A stretch of DNA of 41,627 bases, taken from positions 1 through 41,627 of the forward strand of contig CABXSY010000012.1 in assembly GCA_902514875.1 (NCBI GenBank), in the 5' to 3' direction. How positions within the stretch are numbered: position 1 is the stretch's first letter; each line of letters opens with the position of its first letter. The translations under genes and the position numbers were made by a program. Positions 9,041 to 19,018 of the stretch are shown here, one piece after another. Below the pieces are notes generated by a model. The model did no database searches and was not told the DNA's origin. It worked only from the letters and a program-made list of their open reading frames with translations. This DNA is from an uncultured Alphaproteobacteria bacterium. GTDB lineage: Bacteria > Pseudomonadota > Alphaproteobacteria > HIMB59 > GCA-002718135.

Positions 9041-9506
9041 CATTCAATTTGAAAAAAGGAAATCTATAGAACAAGTTGAGGAGTCAAATGAGCTTGCTCC
9101 AAAATTTGATTCAAATGGTCTAATACCGGTTGTAACAACAGACTTTTCATCTGGTGAACTACTTATGCAAGGTTATATGAATGAAGAAGCTTTTAAAAAA
9201 ACCATTAGTTTGGGTGAAGCAGTTTATTTTTCTAGAAGTAGAAGTACTCTCTGGCACAAAGGTAAAACGAGTGGATTAACTCAAAAGATAAAAGAAATAA
9301 GAATTGATGATGATCAAGATTGTGTTTGGTTAAGGGTTGATGTCAAAGGTGGTGCTAGCTGCCATGTAGGATATAGATCATGTTTTTATAGAAGTATTCC
9401 TTTGAACAATTCTAGCCCTAAGGTAGTTCTGAAATTTGAAGAGAAAGAGAAAGTTTTTGACCCTGAAGAAGTATATAAGGGTGCCCCAAACCCTACTAAA
9501 CTATAA
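9033..9506 (+). CDS. hisI: Phosphoribosyl-AMP cyclohydrolase
   Basis: HisI opens the purine ring of phosphoribosyl-AMP, the third step of histidine synthesis. In 157 residues it has GYMNEEAF at 47-54, [15 protein letters not shown] at 67-81, the Mg-binding DDDQD at 92-96 and the zinc cysteines in [13 protein letters not shown] at 108-120. It is a stand-alone cyclohydrolase without a fused HisE domain; a separate hisE lies in the his cluster at 34380-34652. So hisI is split from the main his cluster and carried in the hemB-ribA run. Start overlaps hemB by 8 bases and the stop shares one base with the ribA ATG (TAATG). Confidence 0.95.
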   Translation: MNNIQFEKRKSIEQVEESNELAPKFDSNGLIPVVTTDFSSGELLMQGYMNEEAFKKTISLGEAVYFSRSRSTLWHKGKTSGLTQKIKEIRIDDDQDCVWLRVDVKGGASCHVGYRSCFYRSIPLNNSSPKVVLKFEEKEKVFDPEEVYKGAPNPTKL

Positions 9507-10096
9507 TGTCTGACAAATTAAAGTTTATTGAAACTAGCAAACTTCCAACAGACATGGGAGAGTTTACCGTACATGCATTTACAGATGAAAATGAATCTAA
9601 AGATCATTTAGCGATATGTATGGGTGACTTGCTCACGGATGAGCCAGTTTTATCAAGAATTCATTCGCAGTGTATTACAGGTGAATCATTTTTTAGTATG
9701 AGATGTGATTGTAGATTCCAACTAACTGAATCATTAAAACAAATTGCGCAAAATGGAAGAGGGGTGATTTTTTATCTTCAACAAGAAGGAAGAGGTATCG
9801 GCCTTTCAAATAAAATTAAAGCATATAGTTTACAAGACAAGGGACTAGATACTGTTGAGGCTAATCATCAATTGGGTTTCAAAGATGATGAGAGAACATA
9901 TGAAAATATTGCTGGAATGGTAAAGTATTTAGCAATCAAAAAATTAGACTTGATGACTAATAATCCAAAAAAAATAAAAGCGCTTGAAGATATGGGTATC
10001 AAAGTAAATCAAAGAGTTCCTATTTTATCAGACACCAATAAGTATAATGAAAAATATATCTCAACTAAGAAAAGTAAGCTTGGTCATTTAATCTAA
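9506..10096 (+). CDS. ribA: GTP cyclohydrolase II
   Basis: RibA converts GTP to the pyrimidine precursor of riboflavin. The 196-residue protein is the same length as E. coli RibA and lacks a fused RibB domain. Zinc ligands are Cys56, Cys67 and Cys69 in the segment HSQCITGESFFSMRCDC, followed by the GTP-binding QQEGRGIGL at 92-100 and TNNPKKI near residue 150. It is coupled to hisI by a TAATG overlap. No FMN riboswitch precedes it, as there is no leader space; expression probably follows the whole operon rather than flavin level. Confidence 0.97.
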   Translation: MSDKLKFIETSKLPTDMGEFTVHAFTDENESKDHLAICMGDLLTDEPVLSRIHSQCITGESFFSMRCDCRFQLTESLKQIAQNGRGVIFYLQQEGRGIGLSNKIKAYSLQDKGLDTVEANHQLGFKDDERTYENIAGMVKYLAIKKLDLMTNNPKKIKALEDMGIKVNQRVPILSDTNKYNEKYISTKKSKLGHLI

Positions 10097-10501
10097 GTGG
10101 AAGCAGATAATTTAATAAAAAAACTCAATATGATTAGTCACCCTGAAGGAGGGCATTATGTTGAAAATTTTAAAAACGATAATGTTAGTCAAATTTATTA
10201 CCTATTAAAAAGGAATGAAAAATCACATTGGCATCGGTTAACTAAAAATGAGATATTACATTTTTATTCTGGAGATCCTCTAGAAGTTTTTACATCTAGT
10301 GACGGAATTGATTATGATCTCTTCTCCTTAGGATCAGATGATAATTATATTTACACAGTAAAAGCAAATACATGGTTTGCGATGAGATCTGCTGGATCTT
10401 ATAGCTTAATTGGGTGCACTGTCGCACCTGCTTTCAATTTTAATGATTTTGAGCTTGCCCCTGCGACGTGGCGACCTGAAAAATTCAAAATTGAATTATA
10501 G
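10097..10501 (+). CDS. DUF985 / Cupin_5 family protein
   Basis: A 134-residue cupin. It shows the DUF985 order: HPEGGHYVE near residues 15-23, IYYLL at 33-37, SHWHRLTKNEILHFYSGDP at 43-61 with the likely metal-binding histidines and Glu, and IGCTVAPAFNFNDFELA near the end. The family is structurally a beta-barrel cupin; its biochemical role is not established to my knowledge. The GTG at 10097 immediately after the ribA stop is the probable start; an in-frame ATG at 10130 would remove part of the first helix. It is the last gene of the plus-strand run. Confidence 0.85.
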   Translation: MEADNLIKKLNMISHPEGGHYVENFKNDNVSQIYYLLKRNEKSHWHRLTKNEILHFYSGDPLEVFTSSDGIDYDLFSLGSDDNYIYTVKANTWFAMRSAGSYSLIGCTVAPAFNFNDFELAPATWRPEKFKIEL

Positions 10502-10528
10502 TTTTCACTTTTCTTTAATTTAAATTCT

Positions 10529-10549
10529 TTATATATTGGTAATATATAA
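10529..10549. promoter_or_regulatory. Perfect 21-bp palindrome upstream of katG, candidate operator
   Basis: Two perfect 9-base arms (TTATATATT and AATATATAA) flank a GGT centre, one base before the GGAGG ribosome binding site of katG. The very AT-rich arms recall Fur/PerR-type operators in general form only. It probably overlaps the katG -10 region. It could also fold in the mRNA and affect ribosome access. Confidence 0.5.
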
Positions 10550-10561
10550 CGGAGGTTTTAA

Positions 10562-12697
<2,136 letters not shown>

Positions 12698-12716
12698 AAA
12701 TAATTTAAACTAATAT

Positions 12717-12747
12717 AAAAGTGGAACTTAAAGTTCCACTTTTTTTA
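12717..12747. terminator. Bidirectional intrinsic terminator between katG and the convergent gene
   Basis: An 11-bp perfect stem (AAAAGTGGAAC at 12717-12727, GTTCCACTTTT at 12733-12743) with a five-base loop is followed by a T run on the plus strand and bounded by A residues that give a T-rich tail on the minus strand. It can stop katG and the minus-strand gene at 12745-13065. It is the clearest terminator in the window. Confidence 0.88.
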
Positions 12748-13065
12748 TTTTGGCATATTAGTTGCACCAGTCTCTAGTGAAATTATTTTGCCATCTTTAT
12801 ATTTATATACTGCCATTACAGCCTGTGTGTTTCCATCTTTAAAAGTAACAAAAGAATGATGTATTCCAATTTCATTATTTTCATAAACAATTCTGGACTT
12901 ATCATCATTAATGTCATCACTCATAGCCCAACCTATAACGTCGGATTTTGATAAAACATTACCATTAGAATGCATTGTAAATTTAAAATCATCATGGATA
13001 ATTTCATTCATTCCTGCTTCATCTTTTTCGTTAAACACTTTCATATATTTTTCTAATATAGACAT
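12745..13065 (-). CDS. SnoaL/NTF2-like small protein
   Basis: This 106-residue protein resembles the SnoaL-like NTF2 fold: an N-terminal helix YMKVFNEKDEAGMNEIIHDDFKF, then strands with FTMHSNG, a VIGWAM helix, and a C-terminal VMAVYKYKDGKIISLETG strand pair. The fold is used by enzymes and binding proteins of many kinds, so function cannot be told. A good AGGAG lies 5 bases before the ATG. It faces katG and shares its terminator, and it lies downstream of the BMP transporter operon with a 54-base gap that may hold its own promoter. Confidence 0.75.
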   Translation of the reverse strand: MSILEKYMKVFNEKDEAGMNEIIHDDFKFTMHSNGNVLSKSDVIGWAMSDDINDDKSRIVYENNEIGIHHSFVTFKDGNTQAVMAVYKYKDGKIISLETGATNMPK

Positions 13066-13119
13066 ACTATCTCCTGAATTAATATTACTTATATAGATAT
13101 TTTTCTAAAATAACTTAGT

Positions 13120-14091
13120 TTATCTTTCTTTAATATAGGGTTGACCAATTGCGTTAGGCGCGATTGCTTTTCCAACAAAACCTGCTAGAAGAATGACTGT
13201 TAGAACATACGGTATTGCTTGTATTAACTGAACTGGTATCTCCCCTATCGCAGGTAGCTCAACACCTTGTAATCTTATTTGAAGTGCGTCCGTAAAGCCA
13301 AACAATAAACATGCAATCAAAGCTGTTTTGGGATGCCACTTTCCAAAAATCATTGCGGCTAATGCTAAATAACCTCTACCTGCAGACATCTCTCTAAAAA
13401 AATTTGCGTTCATTGCTGTTGAAAGATGCGCCCCTGCAAATGCAATTAAAACACCATTTATTGCTAAAGCCTTATATCTCATTGCAAAAACATTAATACC
13501 TGCTGTGTCTACAGCACTTGGGTTTTCTCCTACTGCTCTTAATCTTAAGCCAAAACTAGTTTTGAATACTATCCAAAAAACAATTGGAACTGATATATAA
13601 GCTAAATAAACAAATACAAAATGACCACTAAGTATATCACTATAAATTATTCCAATAACAGGTACATCTCTTAAACTATCAGCAAAAGGAAGTGTTATTT
13701 CAAGAAAACGCTGCTCCTCAGTAAGTGTTGGGGTAAGCCCTCCTTGTCCAAACCAAGCAGCCGCAAGTGCAGTTGTTAATCCAATTATTAAAATGTTTAT
13801 TGCTACGCAAGAAACAACTTGGTCGCCTTTATGTGTTACAGATGCAAAGCCATGTAACATTGACAAACTAACACATGCTAAAATTGCTAACAATAATCCA
13901 ATCCATGGATTACCTAAATAATAAGTGCCAACGGCAGCAACAAAAGCTGCCATAAGCATTTTTCCTTCTAAGCTAAAATCAATTACACCAGATCTTTCTG
14001 CAAAAATACCTGCCATAGCAGCAAAAACAAGTGGTGTTGATATTCTTAGGGTAGAATTTATTAACGAGGCAATATCTGATAAAAATTCCAT
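13120..14091 (-). CDS. BMP-type nucleoside ABC transporter, permease 2
   Basis: This 323-residue inner-membrane protein belongs to the branched-chain/BPD_transp_2 permease family. Near the N-terminus it carries AERSGVIDFSLEGKMLMAA, the form typical of the second permease of BMP-family (NupQ/YufQ-like) importers, followed by about eight to ten hydrophobic helices and the RAVGENPSAVDTAGI cytoplasmic coupling loop. Its start overlaps the stop of permease 1 (TAATG), so the two are made together and form a heterodimeric channel. Substrate is inferred from the binding protein and upp in the same run to be nucleosides. Confidence 0.93.
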   Translation of the reverse strand: MEFLSDIASLINSTLRISTPLVFAAMAGIFAERSGVIDFSLEGKMLMAAFVAAVGTYYLGNPWIGLLLAILACVSLSMLHGFASVTHKGDQVVSCVAINILIIGLTTALAAAWFGQGGLTPTLTEEQRFLEITLPFADSLRDVPVIGIIYSDILSGHFVFVYLAYISVPIVFWIVFKTSFGLRLRAVGENPSAVDTAGINVFAMRYKALAINGVLIAFAGAHLSTAMNANFFREMSAGRGYLALAAMIFGKWHPKTALIACLLFGFTDALQIRLQGVELPAIGEIPVQLIQAIPYVLTVILLAGFVGKAIAPNAIGQPYIKER

Positions 14092-15212
14092 TATATTTTT
14101 ACATCCTTATTTAGTCTAGTTACAAAAAAACTTTCAATTTGAGGTCTAAATAAATTTTCTAAAGCACCACTAAATAAAATTATTAAACCTTGTACTGCTA
14201 CAAACATGTACCTGGTGATATTAGGCATTTCAAAAGTAACCTCTGAACCACCTTGATACAAGATACCAAATAGAAACGCTGCAGGCAAAATACCTACAGG
14301 ATGATTTCTCCCCATTAACGCAACTGCAATACCCGTAAACCCATATCCTGCAGGAAAGCCCGCTTGGATTTTATGACTAACACCTAAGATTTCATTTATA
14401 CTTAGAAGTCCAGCTAGACCACCAGAGATACACATTGCAATTATAATATTTTTATAAGGAGATATACCAGCATAAATTGCTGCTTGCGCATTATGTCCGA
14501 CTGCTCTCATTTCATATCCCCACCTTGTCTTCCAAACGAGAAACCAAACAAAAAATAAAGATGCTATAGCTAATAAGAAGGTTAAATTAAGTGGTGAATA
14601 TCTTATCTTGAGTCCAAGAATACCTGAGAAAGATTCAAAGCTAGGTAGCCATAATTCTTTTGGAAGCTTAATAGTATGAGGAGCCATTTGATTTGTATCT
14701 CTAATGACATCAACGAGCAAAAAAATCATAAGAGATGACGCTATAAAATTAAACATAATAGTAGTAATAACAACGTGGCTACCTCTAGTTGCTTGAAGAT
14801 ATGCTGGAATAAAAGCCCAAGCAGCCCCGAATAAGAATGCACCAAAAATTGCCAATAGCCATACAATTGGAACAGGTAGAAAACTAAGATTTGCTGCTAC
14901 TAAGAAGACCCCAAGCCCTCCTATATAAGCTTGTCCCTCACCACCTATATTAAAAAGTCGACAATGAAATGCTACAGCGAATGCAAGTCCTGTGAAAATA
15001 AAGTTCGTTGTATAATAAAGTGTGTATGCAAAACCTTGAATATAACCAAAAGACCCATAAAGAATTAACTTCACAGCTTCGATTGGATTTTCGCCAGCAA
15101 TAAAAACAAATAGGCCAGAAACAATTAAAGCTAATGTCAAGTTTACAAGTGGAACTATAACATTAGAAACCCACCATGGGACCTTGGCTTTATCTACAAC
15201 AACACTACTCAC
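14091..15212 (-). CDS. BMP-type nucleoside ABC transporter, permease 1
   Basis: A 373-residue multi-spanning permease with the FNIGGEGQAYIGGL segment near residues 87-100 and the coupling loop MRAVGHNAQAAIYAGI near 237-252, both characteristic of the first permease (NupP/YufP-like) of BMP importers. It has an extra N-terminal hydrophobic segment compared with permease 2. The start is GTG at 15212, eight bases inside the ATPase gene; the stop shares a base with the next ATG. Together these overlaps give a coupled ATPase-permease-permease cassette. Confidence 0.93.
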   Translation of the reverse strand: MSSVVVDKAKVPWWVSNVIVPLVNLTLALIVSGLFVFIAGENPIEAVKLILYGSFGYIQGFAYTLYYTTNFIFTGLAFAVAFHCRLFNIGGEGQAYIGGLGVFLVAANLSFLPVPIVWLLAIFGAFLFGAAWAFIPAYLQATRGSHVVITTIMFNFIASSLMIFLLVDVIRDTNQMAPHTIKLPKELWLPSFESFSGILGLKIRYSPLNLTFLLAIASLFFVWFLVWKTRWGYEMRAVGHNAQAAIYAGISPYKNIIIAMCISGGLAGLLSINEILGVSHKIQAGFPAGYGFTGIAVALMGRNHPVGILPAAFLFGILYQGGSEVTFEMPNITRYMFVAVQGLIILFSGALENLFRPQIESFFVTRLNKDVKI

Positions 15213-16731
15213 CCGTTACTCCCGCCATTAATAAACCCAACTCACGATCAGTAATATTTTTGTTATTTTTTTCTCCAACTATTTTACCATCAAACATAAC
15301 AATTATTCTATCTGATAATGATAGTACTTCATCTAATTCCACAGAGGCTAATAAAATTGCTGCCCCTCTATCTCTCATGTGAATTAGTCTTTGATGAATA
15401 AATTCAATGGCCCCTATGTCTACACCTCTAGTAGGTTGTCCAACTAAAAGTACTTTTGGATTTTCATTTAGCTCTCTGCTTAAAATAATTTTTTGTTGAT
15501 TTCCTCCTGAAAAGTTTGACGTTACTAAGTCTGGTGAGTTTGGTCTTACATCATATTCTTTCATTATTTTATTTGAATATTCGCTAATTTTTTTATGATT
15601 TAAGATAGATGATTTAGAAAATGGTTCTTGATCATGATAACCAAATATTAAATTCTCTGAAGCTTTAAAATCAGTAACTAATCCCATTCTCTGTCTATCC
15701 TCAGGAACATGTGCAAGGCCTTTTTCTTTTAACATTCTTGGGTTTAAAAAATTATCTTTATCAGATATTTTTTCTCCAAAAAGTTCAACGCTTCCTCCCT
15801 CAACATTTCTAATTCCTGATAGAGCTTCTAATAATTCAGTTTGTCCATTTCCTGTCACACCAGCTATGCCTAAAATTTCACCTGAATGTATTTCCAAGTT
15901 AACGTTTTTAACACGCATAACATCCAAATCATCCTTAACCGTTAGGTTAGAAACTTTGAATACTATTTCCCCTTTTTTAGATTCAGATTTGTCCACTCTA
16001 AGTAATACATTTCGTCCAACCATCATTTCGGCAAGTTTTTCCTTGTCTGTGTCTTGGGTTTTAGTATGCCCAACCATCTCTCCCTGTCTCATAACCGACA
16101 CTTCACTTGTAAGATCCATAATTTCTATTAACTTATGAGTAATCAAAACAATCGTTTTACCCTCTTCCCTTAATGAGCGAAGTATTGTGAATAGTTCATC
16201 TACTTCTTGAGGTGTAAGCACTCCCGTAGGTTCATCTAGTATTAAAATTTCTGCTCCACGGTAAAGTGATTTTAAAATTTCAACTCTTTGCCTAAAACCA
16301 ACTGATAGATCAGATATAGTTGCATCAAGATCTATGTTGAAATTGTATATCTCACATAGTTTTTGTAAATCTTGTTTAGCTTTTTTTAATTTTTCACCAA
16401 AAACTGTCTCTCCCTCAAAACCTAAAATAACATTTTCTAGAACAGTGAAGTTTTCGACCAGCATGAAGTGTTGATGTACCATGCCAATTCCGTTAATTAT
16501 TGAATCCTTTGGTGACTTTAAATTTATTTCATTTCCATTAACTTTAATTGTTCCTGAATTGGCTTGATAAAGACCAAAGACAATACTCATCAACGTAGAT
16601 TTACCAGCTCCATTTTCGCCAATTATTCCATGAATGGTGCCTTTATTGATAGTTAGATTTATATTCTTGTTGGCCTGCACATGACCAAAAGATTTGTTAA
16701 TATTTATAAGTTCTAAAATAGGTGAGACCAT
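15205..16731 (-). CDS. BMP-type nucleoside ABC transporter, double ATPase
   Basis: This 508-residue ATPase contains two ABC domains in one chain, as in RbsA- and NupO-type importers. Domain 1 has Walker A GENGAGKS at 38-45, signature LSVGFRQ at 142-148 and Walker B ILILDEP at 162-168. Domain 2 has a degenerate Walker A (GVTGNGQTE), SGGNQQK signature and LLVGQPTRG where Walker B would end in DE, so only one site is probably catalytic, as is usual in the family. It lies between the binding-protein gene and the two permeases. Energises import across the inner membrane. Confidence 0.96.
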   Translation of the reverse strand: MVSPILELININKSFGHVQANKNINLTINKGTIHGIIGENGAGKSTLMSIVFGLYQANSGTIKVNGNEINLKSPKDSIINGIGMVHQHFMLVENFTVLENVILGFEGETVFGEKLKKAKQDLQKLCEIYNFNIDLDATISDLSVGFRQRVEILKSLYRGAEILILDEPTGVLTPQEVDELFTILRSLREEGKTIVLITHKLIEIMDLTSEVSVMRQGEMVGHTKTQDTDKEKLAEMMVGRNVLLRVDKSESKKGEIVFKVSNLTVKDDLDVMRVKNVNLEIHSGEILGIAGVTGNGQTELLEALSGIRNVEGGSVELFGEKISDKDNFLNPRMLKEKGLAHVPEDRQRMGLVTDFKASENLIFGYHDQEPFSKSSILNHKKISEYSNKIMKEYDVRPNSPDLVTSNFSGGNQQKIILSRELNENPKVLLVGQPTRGVDIGAIEFIHQRLIHMRDRGAAILLASVELDEVLSLSDRIIVMFDGKIVGEKNNKNITDRELGLLMAGVTGE

Positions 16732-16773
16732 AAAACGATTTATTTGTCTTTGGTCTCACCAAATGATTTTAAA

Positions 16774-17760
16774 TTACTCTTGTGACCAATCAGCAACTGC
16801 GATTGATCCATCAACAATACCTGCTTTTGCAGCTTCAACAGAACTAATCATATCTGAAGAAACAAGAGAGGAGTTATGTTCATCAACTGTAAAACCAACC
16901 ATGTCTTCAGCCAATCCAAGAATATAGATTCCGCTCTCAAAAGTTCCATTTTCAACAGCTTGAGCTTGTTCAAAAATTGTTAGATCAAGTCTTTTTACCA
17001 TTGATGTTAATACGCTTCCTGGATGTAAGTAGTTTTGATTATCATCAACACCAATTCCTAAAATACCAGCATCAGCTGCTGCTTGAAGTACACCTATACC
17101 TGTTGCGCCAGCTGCATGATATACAACATCAGCACCACCATCGATTTGAGCTTTTGTTAATTCTGCACCTTTAGTTGGGTTATTCCAGGCCTCACCAGTT
17201 GTGCCAGTCATGTTAGCAATAACTTCAATATCTGGATTTACATATTGAGCGCCTTGTTCATAGCCTCCTTGAAATTTACGTATCAATGGAATATCCATTC
17301 CACCAACAAAACCAATGGTTCCACTTTCAGACTTCATAGCTGCTAACATTCCAACAAGAAATGATCCCTCATGTTCTTTATAGCAAGACTGATACATATT
17401 ATTGTTTACATCATCTAACCAGCAAATATCTGTCGCGACAAACTTAATATCTGGGTAATCAGCTGCTACTGCTCCAATTGCATCAGCCATAGCAAATCCC
17501 ATAGCAACAATCATTGTTGCACCTCTGTCTGCAACTTTACGCATACCTTGCTCAATTTGAGCATCATTAGATGACTCAAATTCAATCATAGACCAGCCTA
17601 GCTCGTCTACAACTCGTTGAGCTGTTTTATATGATAGCTCGTTGAATGATTTATCAAATTTTCCACCAGAGTCATAAACAACTCCTATTGTGTTTGCAAA
17701 CGCGCTTGATGAGAAGACAAGTGCGAAAGAAACAACTAAAATATTAAATAATTTTTTCAT
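16774..17760 (-). CDS. bmpA: BMP family periplasmic nucleoside-binding protein
   Basis: A 328-residue binding protein with a clear Sec signal peptide (MKKLF, hydrophobic core, SSSAFA, cleavage probably after Ala22). No lipobox Cys, so it should be soluble in the periplasm. The mature start IGVVYDSGGKFDKSFNELSY is the hallmark of the BMP/PnrA family, whose characterised members bind purine or other nucleosides. A strong AAGGGGG precedes the ATG, and a TATAAT lies just upstream, so it probably leads its own transcript at high level. It is 42 bases before the ATPase gene and follows upp, supporting a salvage role. Confidence 0.95.
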   Translation of the reverse strand: MKKLFNILVVSFALVFSSSAFANTIGVVYDSGGKFDKSFNELSYKTAQRVVDELGWSMIEFESSNDAQIEQGMRKVADRGATMIVAMGFAMADAIGAVAADYPDIKFVATDICWLDDVNNNMYQSCYKEHEGSFLVGMLAAMKSESGTIGFVGGMDIPLIRKFQGGYEQGAQYVNPDIEVIANMTGTTGEAWNNPTKGAELTKAQIDGGADVVYHAAGATGIGVLQAAADAGILGIGVDDNQNYLHPGSVLTSMVKRLDLTIFEQAQAVENGTFESGIYILGLAEDMVGFTVDEHNSSLVSSDMISSVEAAKAGIVDGSIAVADWSQE

Positions 17761-17784
17761 ATCAAAAATCCCCCTTAAATATGA

Positions 17785-17790
17785 ATTATA
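17785..17790 (-). promoter_or_regulatory. Candidate -10 box of the bmpA transporter operon
   Basis: A perfect TATAAT on the minus strand ends 24 bases before the bmpA ATG and is preceded by no clear -35 box. The predicted leader of about 18 bases carries the strong AAGGGGG ribosome binding site. Confidence 0.45.
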
Positions 17791-17806
17791 GATACCTTAT
17801 GATAAC

Positions 17807-17837
17807 ATTTTTATTTCAAAAAAAATGAAATAAAAAT
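17807..17837. repeat. Perfect AT-rich inverted repeat between upp and bmpA
   Basis: Two 12-base arms (ATTTTTATTTCA at 17807-17818, TGAAATAAAAAT at 17826-17837) flank a seven-base A loop. The stem has a single G-C pair, so it would be a weak terminator for upp. Its place 17 bases upstream of the bmpA -10 box also allows a role as a repressor or activator site. The 116-base gap holds nothing else I can identify. Confidence 0.5.
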
Positions 17838-17876
17838 TGAGATAGTGGATAAATAATAAGTTTTTTTAGGATAACT

Positions 17877-18497
17877 TCAAGTTCCCATGTATCTATCGCC
17901 TGCGTCACCTAAGCCCGGTACGATGAATTTATTTTTATTCAATTTTGCATCAATATTGCATGTGAAAATATGTATTCCCTTCTGTTTTTTTTGGATATTT
18001 TTAATCCCCTCAGGAGCAGCAAGCAAAGATACTAAAAATATGTCTTTAATATTAACACCCTTGTTTTTTATTAGATTGATTGCTGCAATTGATGAATTAC
18101 CAGTTGCTAACATTGGATCCAGAATTAATACTTTTTTATTTTTAACTCTTGGAAGTTTAAATAAATATTCTACAGGTTCATAAGTTTGCTCATCGCGGTA
18201 TAAACCTATATGGCCTTTCTCGGCTTCGGGTAAAAACTTTGCAAAACCTTCAAGTAATCCTAAACCAGCTCGTAGAATTGGGACTAAGATTATTGGTTGG
18301 CCTAAACCCGTTCCACTCATTTTTTTTAAAGGTGTTTGAATACTCTGTTTTTTAAATGGGACATATTGAAGAACATCTGAAGCAATAAGATAGCTTATCT
18401 CATTCATAGTTTGTCTAAATACTGTATTGGAAGTTTTTTTATTTCGTAAAATTGTTAGTTTGTATTGAACGAAGGGTGATTTAATTACTGTAATCAT
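17877..18497 (-). CDS. upp: Uracil phosphoribosyltransferase
   Basis: Upp makes UMP from uracil and PRPP, a salvage step. The 206-residue protein (E. coli Upp 208) has RAGLG near 76-80, the PRPP-binding loop ILDPMLATGNSS at 125-136 and the C-terminal uracil-binding segment GLGDAGDRYMGT. It lies upstream of the BMP importer on the same strand, a combination that joins uptake of nucleosides or bases to their conversion into nucleotides. A cytidine deaminase or nucleoside phosphorylase is not in this window and would be needed to use imported nucleosides fully. Confidence 0.97.
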   Translation of the reverse strand: MITVIKSPFVQYKLTILRNKKTSNTVFRQTMNEISYLIASDVLQYVPFKKQSIQTPLKKMSGTGLGQPIILVPILRAGLGLLEGFAKFLPEAEKGHIGLYRDEQTYEPVEYLFKLPRVKNKKVLILDPMLATGNSSIAAINLIKNKGVNIKDIFLVSLLAAPEGIKNIQKKQKGIHIFTCNIDAKLNKNKFIVPGLGDAGDRYMGT

Positions 18498-18532
18498 TAA
18501 AGATTACATATATAGAAATGTGACTAAGAGCA

Positions 18533-19018
18533 ATGCGGTTATTAGCTTATTTTTTAACATTAGTATTTTTGTCTAGCTGTACAACTATTGAAGTTGGTAG
18601 AGAAGTTGTTAAAGTTGGCACAGTTGTAAAAGATAAAGTTGAAGATACAATAATAAAAAAAGAACCGGAAATTATTGAAGACAAAACAATTGTTGAGGAA
18701 CAACAAATTATAACTGAGGAAAAGGAAGAGGAAAAAACTATTGTTAAAGAACAACAAAAAGTCTCTCAAATAAATTTTATTGGAAAACAACTATCAGAAA
18801 TTAAACAAAAACTAGGTGAGCCAAATCTAGCTCGCTTAGATGGATCAATTCATATGATGCGTTATGACAGTTATTCATGTAGATTATTTATATTTTTTAA
18901 TCGAACATCAAATATTAAAAGGGTGGAATATTTTGAGTTTAGAGATTCTTTTGGAGAACTATTAAATACTAAACAATCGATAGAAGAATGCTACAAAGAA
19001 TACAGCTTTGCTAGCTAA
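18533..19018 (+). CDS. Small lipoprotein with charged linker and SmpA/OmlA-like C-terminus
   Basis: The 161-residue protein starts with a lipoprotein signal, lipobox LSSC with Cys16 as the lipidated residue. Residues 30-75 are a Glu/Lys-rich linker with a repeated KTIVxEQQ unit. The C-terminal part begins with FIGKQLSEIKQKLGEPNLAR, which resembles the BamE/SmpA-type G-x-x-x-x-x-I-x-x-x-L-G-x-P pattern, and then has two Tyr/Phe-rich strands. It is likely anchored in the inner or outer membrane and spans part of the periplasm. It diverges from upp with a 35-base gap and converges with pyc, overlapping its end by 8 bases. No specific function can be assigned. Confidence 0.7.
   Translation: MRLLAYFLTLVFLSSCTTIEVGREVVKVGTVVKDKVEDTIIKKEPEIIEDKTIVEEQQIITEEKEEEKTIVKEQQKVSQINFIGKQLSEIKQKLGEPNLARLDGSIHMMRYDSYSCRLFIFFNRTSNIKRVEYFEFRDSFGELLNTKQSIEECYKEYSFAS
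18683..18757 (+). repeat. Imperfect in-gene repeat in the lipoprotein linker
   Basis: Two 24-base copies (18683-18706 and 18734-18757) encode KTIVEEQQ and KTIVKEQQ with a 51-base period, a whole number of codons. The repeat lies in the charged linker and may vary in copy number between strains. Confidence 0.55.

Noticed and set aside
9490-9510. FMN riboswitch for ribA
   Set aside because: ribA starts inside the hisI stop, leaving no leader.
10529-10549. Palindrome before katG as a terminator of the upstream operon
   Set aside because: The stem has no G-C pairs in its arms and no T run after it; it is followed directly by the katG ribosome binding site.
17761-17876. Purine riboswitch in the bmpA leader
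   Set aside because: The predicted leader is about 18 bases, far too short for a riboswitch aptamer, and the gap has no three-way junction-like sequence.
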